Shown here piece after piece: positions 18,079-27,400 of a stretch of DNA of 64,000 nt (positions are counted from its first letter, which is position 1; every line of letters starts with the position of its first letter). Origin of the DNA: JALONH01 sp046329235 (GTDB lineage Bacteria; Bacteroidota; Bacteroidia; Cytophagales; Cytophagaceae); NCBI GenBank assembly GCA_046329235.1, contig JAXLVA010000001.1, positions 1,860,001-1,924,000 of the forward strand, read 5' to 3'. The notes under the pieces were generated by a model. It searched no databases and was not told where the DNA came from. It was given only the letters and a program-made list of their open reading frames with translations. Both the position numbers and the translations under genes were made by a program.

Positions 18079-18984
18079 ATGAATTCGAACAAATTGTCTC
18101 ACCTTAAACAATTGGAATCTGAAGCTATTCACATCATGCGTGAAGTAGCAGCACAGTTTGAACGTCCGGCTTTATTATTCTCGGGCGGGAAAGACTCCAT
18201 TGTTATGGTTCGTTTAGCAGAGAAAGCTTTCTATCCTGCTCGCATTCCATTCCCTTTAGTACATATTGACACTGGTCACAACTTTGAAGAAACAATTCAA
18301 TTCCGTGACTACTTAGTAAATAAATTAGGTGCTCAACTAATCGTTCGTAACGTTCAAGATTCTATCAACAAAGGTACTGCGGTTGAAGAAAAAGGACCTA
18401 ACCCAAGTAGAAACTCTTTACAAACAATCACCCTTCTTGAAACCATTGAAGAATTTAAATTCGACGCTTGTTTCGGTGGTGCTCGTCGTGATGAAGAGAA
18501 AGCACGTGCTAAAGAACGTTTCTTCTCTCACCGTGACGATTTCGGTCAGTGGGATCCTAAAAACCAACGTCCGGAATTATGGAACTTATATAATGGTAAA
18601 AAACAAGTTGGTGAACACTTCCGTGTATTCCCTTTAAGTAACTGGACAGAGATGGATGTATGGCAATACATCTTAGCTGAAAACTTAGAAATACCAAGTA
18701 TCTATTTCACTCACCGTCGTGATATCGTTAACCGTGGTGGTACTCTATTAGCGAACTCTCCTTTTATCACTGTTATGAATGGTGAAAAAGTGGAGAACAT
18801 GGTAGTTCGTTTCAGAACTGTAGGTGATATGACTTGTACAGGTGCTGTAGAATCTTCTGCTGATACATTAGAAGATATCATTCAAGAAGTTGCTGCTGCT
18901 CGTCAAACAGAGCGTGGTACCAGAGCGGATGATAAACGTTCAGAAGCAGCCATGGAAGACAGAAAGAAACAAGGATATTTCTAA
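18079..18984 (+). CDS. cysD: Sulfate adenylyltransferase subunit 2 (ATP-pyrophosphatase subunit)
   Basis: 301 residues. The PP-loop motif SGGKDS lies at about residues 35-40. GGARRDEEKARAKER and WTEMDVWQYI are characteristic, and the C-terminus ends in the conserved MEDRKKQGYF. With CysN it forms ATP sulfurylase, which adenylates sulfate to APS at the cost of GTP hydrolysis. It sits between cysC and cysN, 29 bases before cysN. Confidence 0.96.
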   Translation: MNSNKLSHLKQLESEAIHIMREVAAQFERPALLFSGGKDSIVMVRLAEKAFYPARIPFPLVHIDTGHNFEETIQFRDYLVNKLGAQLIVRNVQDSINKGTAVEEKGPNPSRNSLQTITLLETIEEFKFDACFGGARRDEEKARAKERFFSHRDDFGQWDPKNQRPELWNLYNGKKQVGEHFRVFPLSNWTEMDVWQYILAENLEIPSIYFTHRRDIVNRGGTLLANSPFITVMNGEKVENMVVRFRTVGDMTCTGAVESSADTLEDIIQEVAAARQTERGTRADDKRSEAAMEDRKKQGYF

Positions 18985-19013
18985 TCAATTAAGAATTCAA
19001 AGCATTTACATAT

Positions 19014-20306
19014 ATGTCACAGACAGTAGAACAAGAAAAATACAGCACCGAAAGCTATTTAAATATGGACTTACTACGTTTCACTACCGCTGGTAGTGTG
19101 GATGATGGTAAGAGTACATTAATCGGTCGTTTATTATACGATTCAAAAGCTATCTTCGAAGATCAATTAGAGCAAATCGAAGAAGTATCTAAGCGTAAAG
19201 GAAAAGGATATGTTGATTTATCTTTATTAACGGACGGACTTCGTTCCGAGCGTGAACAAGGTATTACTATCGACGTAGCATACCGTTATTTCGCGACTCC
19301 AAAACGTAAATTCATTGTTGCAGATACTCCGGGTCACGTACAGTACACTCGTAACATGGTTACCGGTGCTTCTACCGCTAACTTAGCTATTATCTTAGTA
19401 GATGCTCGTAACGGTGTTATCGAACAAACTAGTCGTCACTCTATCATTGCTTCATTACTACAAATCAAACACGTGATTGTATGTGTGAACAAAATGGATT
19501 TGGTAGATTTCAAAGAAGAAGTTTTCAATAAAATCTGTTCTGATTACTCCGACTTCGCTTCTAAATTAACCATTCCTGATATTCGTTTTATTCCTATCTC
19601 TGCATTAATGGGTGACAACGTAGTTGATCAATCAGTAAACATGCCATGGTACAAAGGTGGTACATTAATGTACAACTTAGAAAACGTTAACATCTCTGCT
19701 GACTTAAACTATATTGATGCACGCTTCCCTGTACAGTATGTTATTCGTCCTATGAACGACAAATACCATGACTACAGAGGTTATGCAGGTAAAGTTGAAG
19801 GTGGAACTTTCCGTCCGGGTGAAGAAGTAGTTCACTTACCTTCCGGATTAACTTCTAAAATCAAATCGGTTGAAACAATTGAAGGTGAGTTAAAAGAAGC
19901 CTACCCTCCAATGTCTGTTACTATCACTTTAGAAGACAACATCGACATCAGTCGTGGTGATATGTTAGTTAAACCTAACAATCAACCTCAATCTAGCCAA
20001 GATATCGAATTAATGGTTTGTTGGTTAAACGAGAAAAAAATGAATCCGGGTGGTAAATATATTATCAAACATACTACTCGTGAAGCTCGTTGCGTGATTA
20101 AAGATGTTCGTTACAAAATCAACATCAGTACATTAAACAAAATCGAAGACGATAAAACTATCGGTTTAAATGATATTGGTAGAATCTTAATCAGAACTAC
20201 TACTCCATTGTTCTTTGATAGTTATTCTAAAAACCGTGCTACAGGAAGTGTCATCATCGTTGATGAATTCACGAATGAAACAGTTGGCGCAGGTATGATT
20301 ATCTAA
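19014..20306 (+). CDS. cysN: Sulfate adenylyltransferase subunit 1 (GTPase subunit)
   Basis: 430 residues, EF-Tu-like GTPase. G1 is GSVDDGKSTLIGRLL, the switch region is REQGITIDVAYRYF, G3 is DTPGHVQYTRNM and G4 is NKMD. Two beta-barrel domains follow. It is CysN alone, not a CysN-CysC fusion, consistent with a separate cysC in the same operon. GTP hydrolysis drives APS formation by CysD. A terminator follows. Confidence 0.96.
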   Translation: MSQTVEQEKYSTESYLNMDLLRFTTAGSVDDGKSTLIGRLLYDSKAIFEDQLEQIEEVSKRKGKGYVDLSLLTDGLRSEREQGITIDVAYRYFATPKRKFIVADTPGHVQYTRNMVTGASTANLAIILVDARNGVIEQTSRHSIIASLLQIKHVIVCVNKMDLVDFKEEVFNKICSDYSDFASKLTIPDIRFIPISALMGDNVVDQSVNMPWYKGGTLMYNLENVNISADLNYIDARFPVQYVIRPMNDKYHDYRGYAGKVEGGTFRPGEEVVHLPSGLTSKIKSVETIEGELKEAYPPMSVTITLEDNIDISRGDMLVKPNNQPQSSQDIELMVCWLNEKKMNPGGKYIIKHTTREARCVIKDVRYKINISTLNKIEDDKTIGLNDIGRILIRTTTPLFFDSYSKNRATGSVIIVDEFTNETVGAGMII

Positions 20307-20329
20307 TCCATAGCAAAACAATAAATTAC

Positions 20330-20366
20330 AAAAATAGTCGTTTCTTTAGGGACGACTATTTTTATT
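20330..20366 (+). terminator. Terminator after cysN
   Basis: Stem AAAAATAGTCGT (20330-20341) and ACGACTATTTTT (20352-20363) with a 10-base loop and a following T-rich tail. It ends the cysC-cysD-cysN operon 24 bases after the cysN stop. Confidence 0.85.
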
Positions 20367-20373
20367 TAAGCTT

Positions 20374-20502
20374 ATGAAAAAGATTATTTATATCGTATTT
20401 ATTCTGTTCGCTATCGCTATGTTTTCTTGCAGTAAAAAAACATCTACCTATCCGGGTAGGCACAACCAACAAAAAGGAAATACTTGTTTGGGAGGTTGCT
20501 AA
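20374..20502 (+). CDS. Tiny 42-residue lipoprotein
   Basis: A complete ORF beginning MKKIIYIVFILF with a lipobox ending MFSC (Cys 19). The mature peptide is only about 24 residues, starts CSKKTSTYPGRHNQQKG and ends CLGGC. The signal with two N-terminal lysines, hydrophobic core and Cys is convincing despite the short length. It starts 8 bases after the cysN terminator tail and ends 11 bases before the next gene. Its function is unknown; the terminal Cys pair could bind metal or form a disulfide. Confidence 0.65.
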   Translation: MKKIIYIVFILFAIAMFSCSKKTSTYPGRHNQQKGNTCLGGC

Positions 20503-20513
20503 AAATATTTAAA

Positions 20514-21017
20514 ATGAAACTTCACTATTTTTATTTATTCATCTGCATTATTCTCCTGTCTTTTATTTCTAAAGAAAAGATTACAAAAGTAAAGTATGAT
20601 TATATCATTGGATATAACTATAATGTAGAAGATAGTATTTTACCTAAAAAACCATCCTTTCACGAATATAGTATTGTACGAGATGGGAAGATACAATACA
20701 TGTATGTTCAAAAGGAAAAGAAACTTACTCCTTCTGAGGCTACAAAAATTTTACAAACAATCAATTCCATCGATACCTATTCAGGAGACTCTCATGCTTG
20801 TTTTGAACCACGACTTACGTATGTTTTGTATAAAGAAGACAATATTGTAGGTTATATTGATATCTGTTTTGAATGCATTGGTCTTGAAAGCACGCTATTT
20901 ATTCCTGCGAAATATAAAGTAGAAAAAAAGTATACAACAGCAGGAATTAGCGAGACGGGAAAATCAAATCTTAAACAAATCACTGATAAAATTGGCCTAT
21001 ACAGTTACAGCGAATGA
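20514..21017 (+). CDS. Exported protein of unknown function
   Basis: 167 residues from the ATG at 20514 (MKLHYFYLFICIILLSFIS, a signal or anchor). A TTG-initiated frame from 20484 adds 10 residues ahead of the signal and overlaps the tiny lipoprotein gene, so I reject it. The mature part has SDSHACFEPRLTYVLY-like and DICFECIGLEST segments (the first actually reads SGDSHACFEPRLTYVLY), with three Cys. I recognise no domain. The stop overlaps the start of the next gene by 4 bases (ATGA), which indicates translational coupling. Confidence 0.65.
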   Translation: MKLHYFYLFICIILLSFISKEKITKVKYDYIIGYNYNVEDSILPKKPSFHEYSIVRDGKIQYMYVQKEKKLTPSEATKILQTINSIDTYSGDSHACFEPRLTYVLYKEDNIVGYIDICFECIGLESTLFIPAKYKVEKKYTTAGISETGKSNLKQITDKIGLYSYSE

Positions 21018-21898
21018 ATTTCATCATCCTTTTTTTATTCCTCTTCTTATCTATTTTAGTTCCGGATTATTTCAAGGCCATTAGTCCATACCTATCTTAT
21101 TTATTAGCGATGGTCATGATTACCATGGGTATTAGTACTACATGGGAATCTATAATTGACTCTTCTAAACAATGGAAATGGATTTTACTAGGAACTATAT
21201 TGCAGTTTCTAATCATGCCATTAACGGCTTATTTATTATCCATTGCTTTTCAACTACCACAAGAATATTTAATAGGAATGATTATCGTGGGTACATGTCC
21301 GGGAGGCACTGCATCTAATGTGATGGTGTATTTATTCAAAGGAAACGTAACTCTATCCATTATATTAACTCTAATATCTACGTTACTATCTGTATTCCTA
21401 ACTCCGTGGTTATTGGAGGTATATCTTGGATCCACTATAGATATTCCGGTTCAAAAATTAATGTTTGACATTTTATTCATTGTCATCATTCCGGTATTGA
21501 CAGGATTAATCCTTCAATGGAAATTACCATCTACTATTATTGAAGGAATCAACAAGAATTCAGGCACTTTAGCCATGATTGTGATTAGCATAATCATTGC
21601 TTGTATTTATGCTAATTCTAATTTAACTCTTTCTACTCTTCCTTATTTATTAGTATTGGCGGTTATACTTCATAACAGTATTGGGATGGCTTCAGGCTAC
21701 TTTATCACCCTATTCCTTTCTAAAAACAAATCGATTGCTCGAACCATCGCTATTGAGGTAGGTATGCAGAACTCAGGTTTAGGAGCCATACTAGCTAAAA
21801 CCCATTTTACGATTGGTAGTAGTCTACCTTCTGCCATTTTTAGTATCTGGCATAACATTTCAGGCTCTTTGATGGTAGAGTTTTGGAAGAAAAAATAA
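21014..21898 (+). CDS. Bile acid:sodium symporter (BASS)-family transporter
   Basis: 294 residues with about 9-10 hydrophobic helices. The family motifs CPGGTASNVMVYLFKGNV (about 95-112) and IEVGMQNSGLG (about 250) mark the two crossing helices that bind sodium and substrate. Members move organic anions such as bile acids, pantoate or keto acids with sodium. The substrate cannot be read here. The ATGA overlap couples it to the exported protein upstream. Confidence 0.85.
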   Translation: MNFIILFLFLFLSILVPDYFKAISPYLSYLLAMVMITMGISTTWESIIDSSKQWKWILLGTILQFLIMPLTAYLLSIAFQLPQEYLIGMIIVGTCPGGTASNVMVYLFKGNVTLSIILTLISTLLSVFLTPWLLEVYLGSTIDIPVQKLMFDILFIVIIPVLTGLILQWKLPSTIIEGINKNSGTLAMIVISIIIACIYANSNLTLSTLPYLLVLAVILHNSIGMASGYFITLFLSKNKSIARTIAIEVGMQNSGLGAILAKTHFTIGSSLPSAIFSIWHNISGSLMVEFWKKK

Positions 21899-21905
21899 AA
21901 GTTTC

Positions 21906-22388
21906 CTAATAATAAGTATAGGCGGTCGTATGAGGAATATACGTTTGACTATGACAATCAAAGTGACTATCTACCAATTTCAATAACACAAATCCATCCA
22001 TATCTATTTGAATAAGGTTATAACAAATTGAACCTATGCACAATTCTGAGTTTCTATAAGACCATGACCCTGACTCCTCCTGCACGGGAAATATACATAT
22101 AGCGCCACCATGTTTAGCGGTATAAGTATAATCAGATTTCAACTCTAACACAACATTCGTTTGACATCTATTAATTCTTGGTCTATTAGTATAGTTGTCA
22201 TCACAATTAATGTCAAAACTTTGACTATAGGTTATATTACTTAAATCCCAAGTCCTTGATGTTAAAATTGAAATTACAGTATTATCATCCGGTATGGTTC
22301 CCGAACTGTGTGATTTTTCATTAGTACAGGAACCAACAAATGTAATTAGCAGAGAAAAAAATATAAATTTATTAAACCTATTAATCAT
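21906..22388 (-). CDS. Lipoprotein, lipocalin-like, function unknown
   Basis: 160 residues from the Met at 22388 (MINRFNKFIFFSLL); another ATG at 22397 would add three residues. The signal ends FVGSC. The mature part has a layout seen in small lipocalin-like lipoproteins of this phylum: a SRTWDLSNITYSQ start, LELKSDYTYTA, then GSWSYRNSELCIG. Seven further Cys residues could form disulfides. It overlaps the moaC-moaB gene by 8 bases at its start and is probably in the same transcript. The exact role is unknown. Confidence 0.65.
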   Translation of the reverse strand: MINRFNKFIFFSLLITFVGSCTNEKSHSSGTIPDDNTVISILTSRTWDLSNITYSQSFDINCDDNYTNRPRINRCQTNVVLELKSDYTYTAKHGGAICIFPVQEESGSWSYRNSELCIGSICYNLIQIDMDGFVLLKLVDSHFDCHSQTYIPHTTAYTYY

Positions 22389-23292
22389 GTCTAGCACCTG
22401 CCGCTACTTTGAAGATATGATACACATAAGGGAATAATGCTTCCATACTTTCTTGCGCTCCTTTAGTAGAACCAGGTAATGTAATGATTAAAGTGTCACC
22501 AATCATACCTGCTACACCTCTAGACAACATACTATATGGAGTTCTATCCTGACCGTACGATCTAGCGGCTTCCATGATACCCGGAATTTCTTTATCCAAT
22601 AATGGTTTGATTGCTTCCGGAGTTACATCTCTAGGAGATAATCCCGTACCACCAGTAAATAATATCAACTTCACTCCTCTTTCTACTAACTGATGAACAG
22701 TTTGTTGAATTCTATCTACTTCATCCGGTATGATGGAATATGTTTCTAACTTAATTTTACTTTTATCTAACATATCCATAATCACCTTACCGGCTCTATC
22801 TTCTTTCGTTCCAGCATTGACACTATCAGAACACACAATTACCGCTGTAGAAATCAACTCCGATAAAGCATCTTTAAATTGAGTCTTCCCACCTTTCTTT
22901 TCTTTCAATCGAACATGTTGAATTTCTACTTCTTTATCAATAGGTTTCAACATATCATAAATAGTCACGGCAGTAATTGATGCTCCCATCACCGCTTCTA
23001 CCTCTACTCCTGTTTTATAAATAGTATGAACCTCAACTTCGATGTGAATGCTTTGTTCTTTTAATTCATAACGTATCTGAGCAAACTCGACTGGTAGTGG
23101 ATGACAATCCGGAATTAAATCAGAAGTACGTTTGATACCCAACAAACCGGCAGCACGCGCTATATCCAATACATTTCCTTTGGGAACTGTTCCATTTTGA
23201 ATAGCCTGTATAGTTTCCTTTTTACTTACTTGGATGGTAGCTTCAGCAACTGCTTGACGAAGGGTATATACTTTAGAAATAATCGAATTCAT
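22381..23292 (-). CDS. moaCB: Bifunctional molybdopterin synthesis protein, MoaC-MoaB/Mog fusion
   Basis: 303 residues. Residues about 1-145 are MoaC (cyclic pyranopterin monophosphate synthase), with RTSDLIPDCHPLPVEF and IYDMLKPIDK, which carries the catalytic Asp and Lys. Residues about 148-303 are MoaB/Mog (molybdopterin adenylyltransferase), with VCSDSVNAGTKEDRAG, LFTGGTGLSPRDVTPEA and ITLPGSTKGAQES. The protein would serve two separate steps of molybdenum cofactor synthesis. The MoaC part starts at about SKVYTLRQAVAEA and lacks the usual MVDVS opening. No other mo gene is in view. Confidence 0.92.
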   Translation of the reverse strand: MNSIISKVYTLRQAVAEATIQVSKKETIQAIQNGTVPKGNVLDIARAAGLLGIKRTSDLIPDCHPLPVEFAQIRYELKEQSIHIEVEVHTIYKTGVEVEAVMGASITAVTIYDMLKPIDKEVEIQHVRLKEKKGGKTQFKDALSELISTAVIVCSDSVNAGTKEDRAGKVIMDMLDKSKIKLETYSIIPDEVDRIQQTVHQLVERGVKLILFTGGTGLSPRDVTPEAIKPLLDKEIPGIMEAARSYGQDRTPYSMLSRGVAGMIGDTLIITLPGSTKGAQESMEALFPYVYHIFKVAAGARHD

Positions 23293-23364
23293 CGGAAGAA
23301 ATTTTCCTCAATATACACAGAATTGTTCAAAAGCGTCAAAACCAACTTTGAACTAAAAAGACAT

Positions 23365-23396
23365 AAAAAAGGTAGACAGGACCCCTCCTGTCTACC
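23365..23396 (-). terminator. Terminator of the CE15 gene (copy A)
   Basis: Perfect 11-bp stem GGTAGACAGGA (23371-23381) / TCCTGTCTACC (23386-23396) with a 4-base loop. On the minus strand it is followed by a run of six T. The same sequence recurs at 27822-27853. Confidence 0.9.
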
Positions 23397-24490
23397 GTGA
23401 ATAAGTAGTTACCTTCTACTTACTCTGCTCAACTTGATCTTTATTGCTTTTCGATCTTGATAACACTGCGTTTATCTTGATTCTGTAAAATGACGATGTA
23501 CTGTGCTGCCGGTAGATTTGCTCCAACTTGTCCGATTGTGTTAATGGTTCCTCTCTCTACTTCATGGCCTCTCATATCTTGAACAATGTAATCCATACTT
23601 CCTTCTCCTTCGATGGTAATCACCTCTCTATACGGATTCGGATAATAAGTCACTTGTAACGAGTTCGCTGATCGTGTTGGGGTCGATGCCGGTATTACAG
23701 TTACACTTTGTGTTTGTGTTACTGTGTTGCCTTCCGAGTCTTTCACTTTTACTACTATATCATGTGTTCCTACACTTGGATTATTATAGGTGTAAGTATA
23801 AGGAGCACTAGTTAAAGTGGTTAGCAATGTAGTACCATCATAGATTTCTACTGTTAATGCTCCACCTTCCGGATCTTGTGCATTGACATTAATGTCAATA
23901 CTTCCTGTAGAAGAGCTTCCCGGTGTAGGTTGGTTATAAGTAGCAGTGAAGGTATTGACCGTTGGCGATTGATTAGCTCCTACCGTGAAGTTCACACTAG
24001 CTGAAGTAGTTTGTAATCCGCTGTTATCGGTTGCTACCGCATAGAAGGTATAAGAACCTTGAGCTACGTTAGTTAAAGTATATTGGTAGGAAGTAGTTCC
24101 AGTGCCTTCACCTACTTTAACATTGTTTTGATAGAACTCTACTTTAGTAATGGAACCATCAGAGTCAGTTGCTTGAGCTTCTAGGATGATAGTAGCAGGT
24201 GCTACGGCAGTTCCATTATTGGTTGGAGATATCATACTAACCAGTGGAGCATTGGCATTGACTACACTCACCGTATTAGAAGTAGCTTGACAAGAACCAT
24301 TGGTAATTTGAACACTGTAGTTTCCTGCGGTAGTTACCGATAAGGTAGAAGCATTACTTCCCACCACTGATGTACCATTGTACCAGGTATAGGTAACACC
24401 GGTAGCAGAAGTGGAAGCTGTTAAAGTAATAGGTTGAGAAGGTAGTAAGGTTTGTATACCACTAGGAGTGATAGATACGGTTATCGGAGC
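23365..24490. repeat. Long direct repeat, copy A (3' end of the CE15 gene plus terminator)
   Basis: About 1.13 kb matching 27822-28947 at a constant offset of 4457 bases, so without net insertions or deletions. It covers the terminator, the 44-base 3' spacer, the T9SS domain, two Ig-like domains and a degenerate Ig repeat. The part nearest the terminator (to about 23820) differs at only a handful of bases. Further upstream in the genes synonymous differences become frequent. Confidence 0.9.
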
Positions 24491-27400
24491 ACTTACCGTT
24501 ACCGTTGTACTAGTCGAAGTAGCTGAACAGTTCCCTGAGCTAACAATCACATTATAAGAACCGACTGTCGTTGCTGTATAGCTAGCCCCAGTTGCTGAAG
24601 CGATATTCGACGTTCCGTTTCTCCACTGATAAGTTAAACCAGTTCCGGTGTTGGCACTTAGTACTACACTTCCACCTTGACAGAAGGTAGTTGGAGTGGT
24701 AGTTGTTACCGTTGCCGTTGGAAGAGTGTTTACTGTTACCGTTGTACTAGTTGATGTAGCGGAACAGTTACCTGAAGTAACAATCACATTGTAGTTCCCT
24801 GAAGAGTTAGCAGTGTAAGTTGCACTAGTTGCAGTTGCAATGTTCGTAGTTCCGTTTCTCCATTGATAAGTTAAACCTGTTCCTGTATTAGCACTCAGCA
24901 CTACACTTCCACCTTGACAGAAAGTAGTTGCACCACCCGCTGTGACTGTTGCTGTTGGAAGAGTGTTTACTGTTACCGTTGTACTAGTCGAAGTAGCTGA
25001 ACAGTTACCTGAGTTAACAATTACATTATAGTTCCCTGAAGAATTGGCTGTATAAGTAGCACTAGTTGCTGAAGCGATATTCGACGTTCCATTTCTCCAC
25101 TGATAAGTAAGTCCAGTTCCGGAGTTAGCAGTTAATACCACACTTCCGCCTTGACAGAAGGTCGTTGGAGTGGTAGTTGAAATCGTTGCTGTAGGAGCCG
25201 GATTCACTGTTACCACAACCGGCGAAGATACGGCTATACAGTTATTTACATTCGTAACTTCTACTGTATAACTACCCGATGATAAATAGATTGCTAATGA
25301 GGAAGAGCTTGCGCCTACTGCCGTAGTTCCATTCTTCCACTGATAAGTAAGTCCTGTGCCCGTATTGGCATTTAGTGTTACACTTCCACCTTGACAGAAA
25401 GTGGTGGCACCACTCGCTGTAATCGTTGCCGTTGGTAAAGCATTTACTGTTACTGCTTTAATAGCTGACGTTGCCGTACAGCCATCTGAACCTGTAGCTA
25501 CTACGGTATAATCCCCTGCTGTAGTAACCGATAATGTTGTTCCTGTGGCACCGCTTATTTGAGTAGCCCCATTATACCACTGTAAGTTAGAAGTAGATAT
25601 TGTTGTTAAAGTTATCGTTGACCCGGAACACATGCTACTAGCCCCCGTAATCGTTGGTGTGGTAGGTGGAGTACATGCAATTACATCCATTAATATACCA
25701 GTACCAAACAAGGATGGATTTTGCCATGCATCATCTGTAGCTGAACTCCATGATCTCTTAGCATCTCGACCCGTTCCATCATCATCATCGTTGATCATAA
25801 ATTCGATACCATGATATTGGCCTACAGCGGGAGTTCCTTGCAAGGTACTCCATGGAATACGACCTTCAACAATATATCCATTCGTTGTATTAACAACGCT
25901 GTAGGTGATACCTGTTACGCTTCTTCCACTTGGCAAGGAACCAACTACCGTCCCATCATTCCATCCAAATGTATATTGAACATCATTTGCGGCGTAGGCT
26001 GTTGCTTTATCATTACCGATATCAAAATAAAACTCTACCGCATCATCTTCATATGAATTTTGACTATCATTTATTCTCGTATCATCTATCACTTGAGCTA
26101 ACACATACACGTATGTATTATCCCATACTATTTTTGCAGTACCAGATAAATCTGCTGCATTACTAACTGTTCCTACAATCAATTTACTCGCCGATATAGT
26201 TGGTATAGAAGCATTATTCCATAGCGCATCTACTGTACCATCTATCACAGGTGGTGTCGTTACTTTGTAAATATTAAATGGTGGATCTTTTATATTAATC
26301 ACGATAGAAGCAGAAGAGGTATTATTAGAAGCATCCGTAACTACTGCACGTAATGTAACAGAACCTGATGGAATATTTAACCAAGTAAACGAATATGGAG
26401 AAGTAGTAGATTCTCCAATTTTTGTATTACCATTAAAATATTCCACTTTCACTACATTATTATCTGCATCTGTAACAGATACAGTAATTGGCAAATCAGC
26501 TCCGGAAAAATAATTACCCGTCGCTGTAGGTGTTGTAAATGTTATCGTAGGAGTATTAGGATTACAATTTGAGAAAGTGTAGTTATCCCAAGCATCTTTC
26601 CATCGGGTATAATCAGTACTGTTAAAAGAGTGTACTTGAATATTTGTATTAGCTGTAGTAGAATTTCTTAAAAATTTATCTACGAATGCTGTTACTTCTG
26701 GATTTGATTCTGTAGGTAAAGAACAGTGATTATGTCCACCTCTAAATGAAAATCCAAAACGATCTGATACACCCATCGTCTTCCAAACTTCCTGTGCTGC
26801 ACGACAGGAAACATAGCCCGATTCATCACCTAGCCATTCAAATGGAGGATTTCCTAAAACCAAAAGAGCTCTAGGTGCAATCATTGCCATTAACTCATGA
26901 TGATCATGTGGAAGTTTTCCTACTTGTCCTTGAAAATTCGTTTTCATGCTCTGCATAAACCAAGCGTAATTAGTATTATCGATCTTCTCAACATTACCAA
27001 TCGTTTCAGAAACTCTCCAAGAGTTTACACCACCACCGCCTGATTCTTGTGCGATTGTCAATGCAACCCTTTCATCAAATGCTCCGGCAAACAAAGCCAT
27101 TTTACCTGCATACGAACAACCTGTAACTGCAATTCGTTTTGTATCTGCATTCAACTGTGTTCTTACAATCTCAATTCCATCAATCAATCTGCTAACACCC
27201 CACGCCCATGCACTATAATAACCGTTGTTAACCAAATTCGGATATAACTTAAAAAACGGATACGAAGGATCTCTATCACCCTGTGTATATTTAGCAACTT
27301 GATCATGATTAAAAGGAATCTGAATTACTCCATTAAATAAATTAGCCGGTAATTGTCCGGTGGGAGCATTCATACCTATCACCACAGGAAAAGGTCCTGT

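Noticed and set aside
20484..20513. TTG start 10 codons before the exported protein
   Set aside because: It would put MFGRLLKIFK ahead of a clear signal peptide and overlap the tiny lipoprotein gene; the ATG at 20514 fits better.
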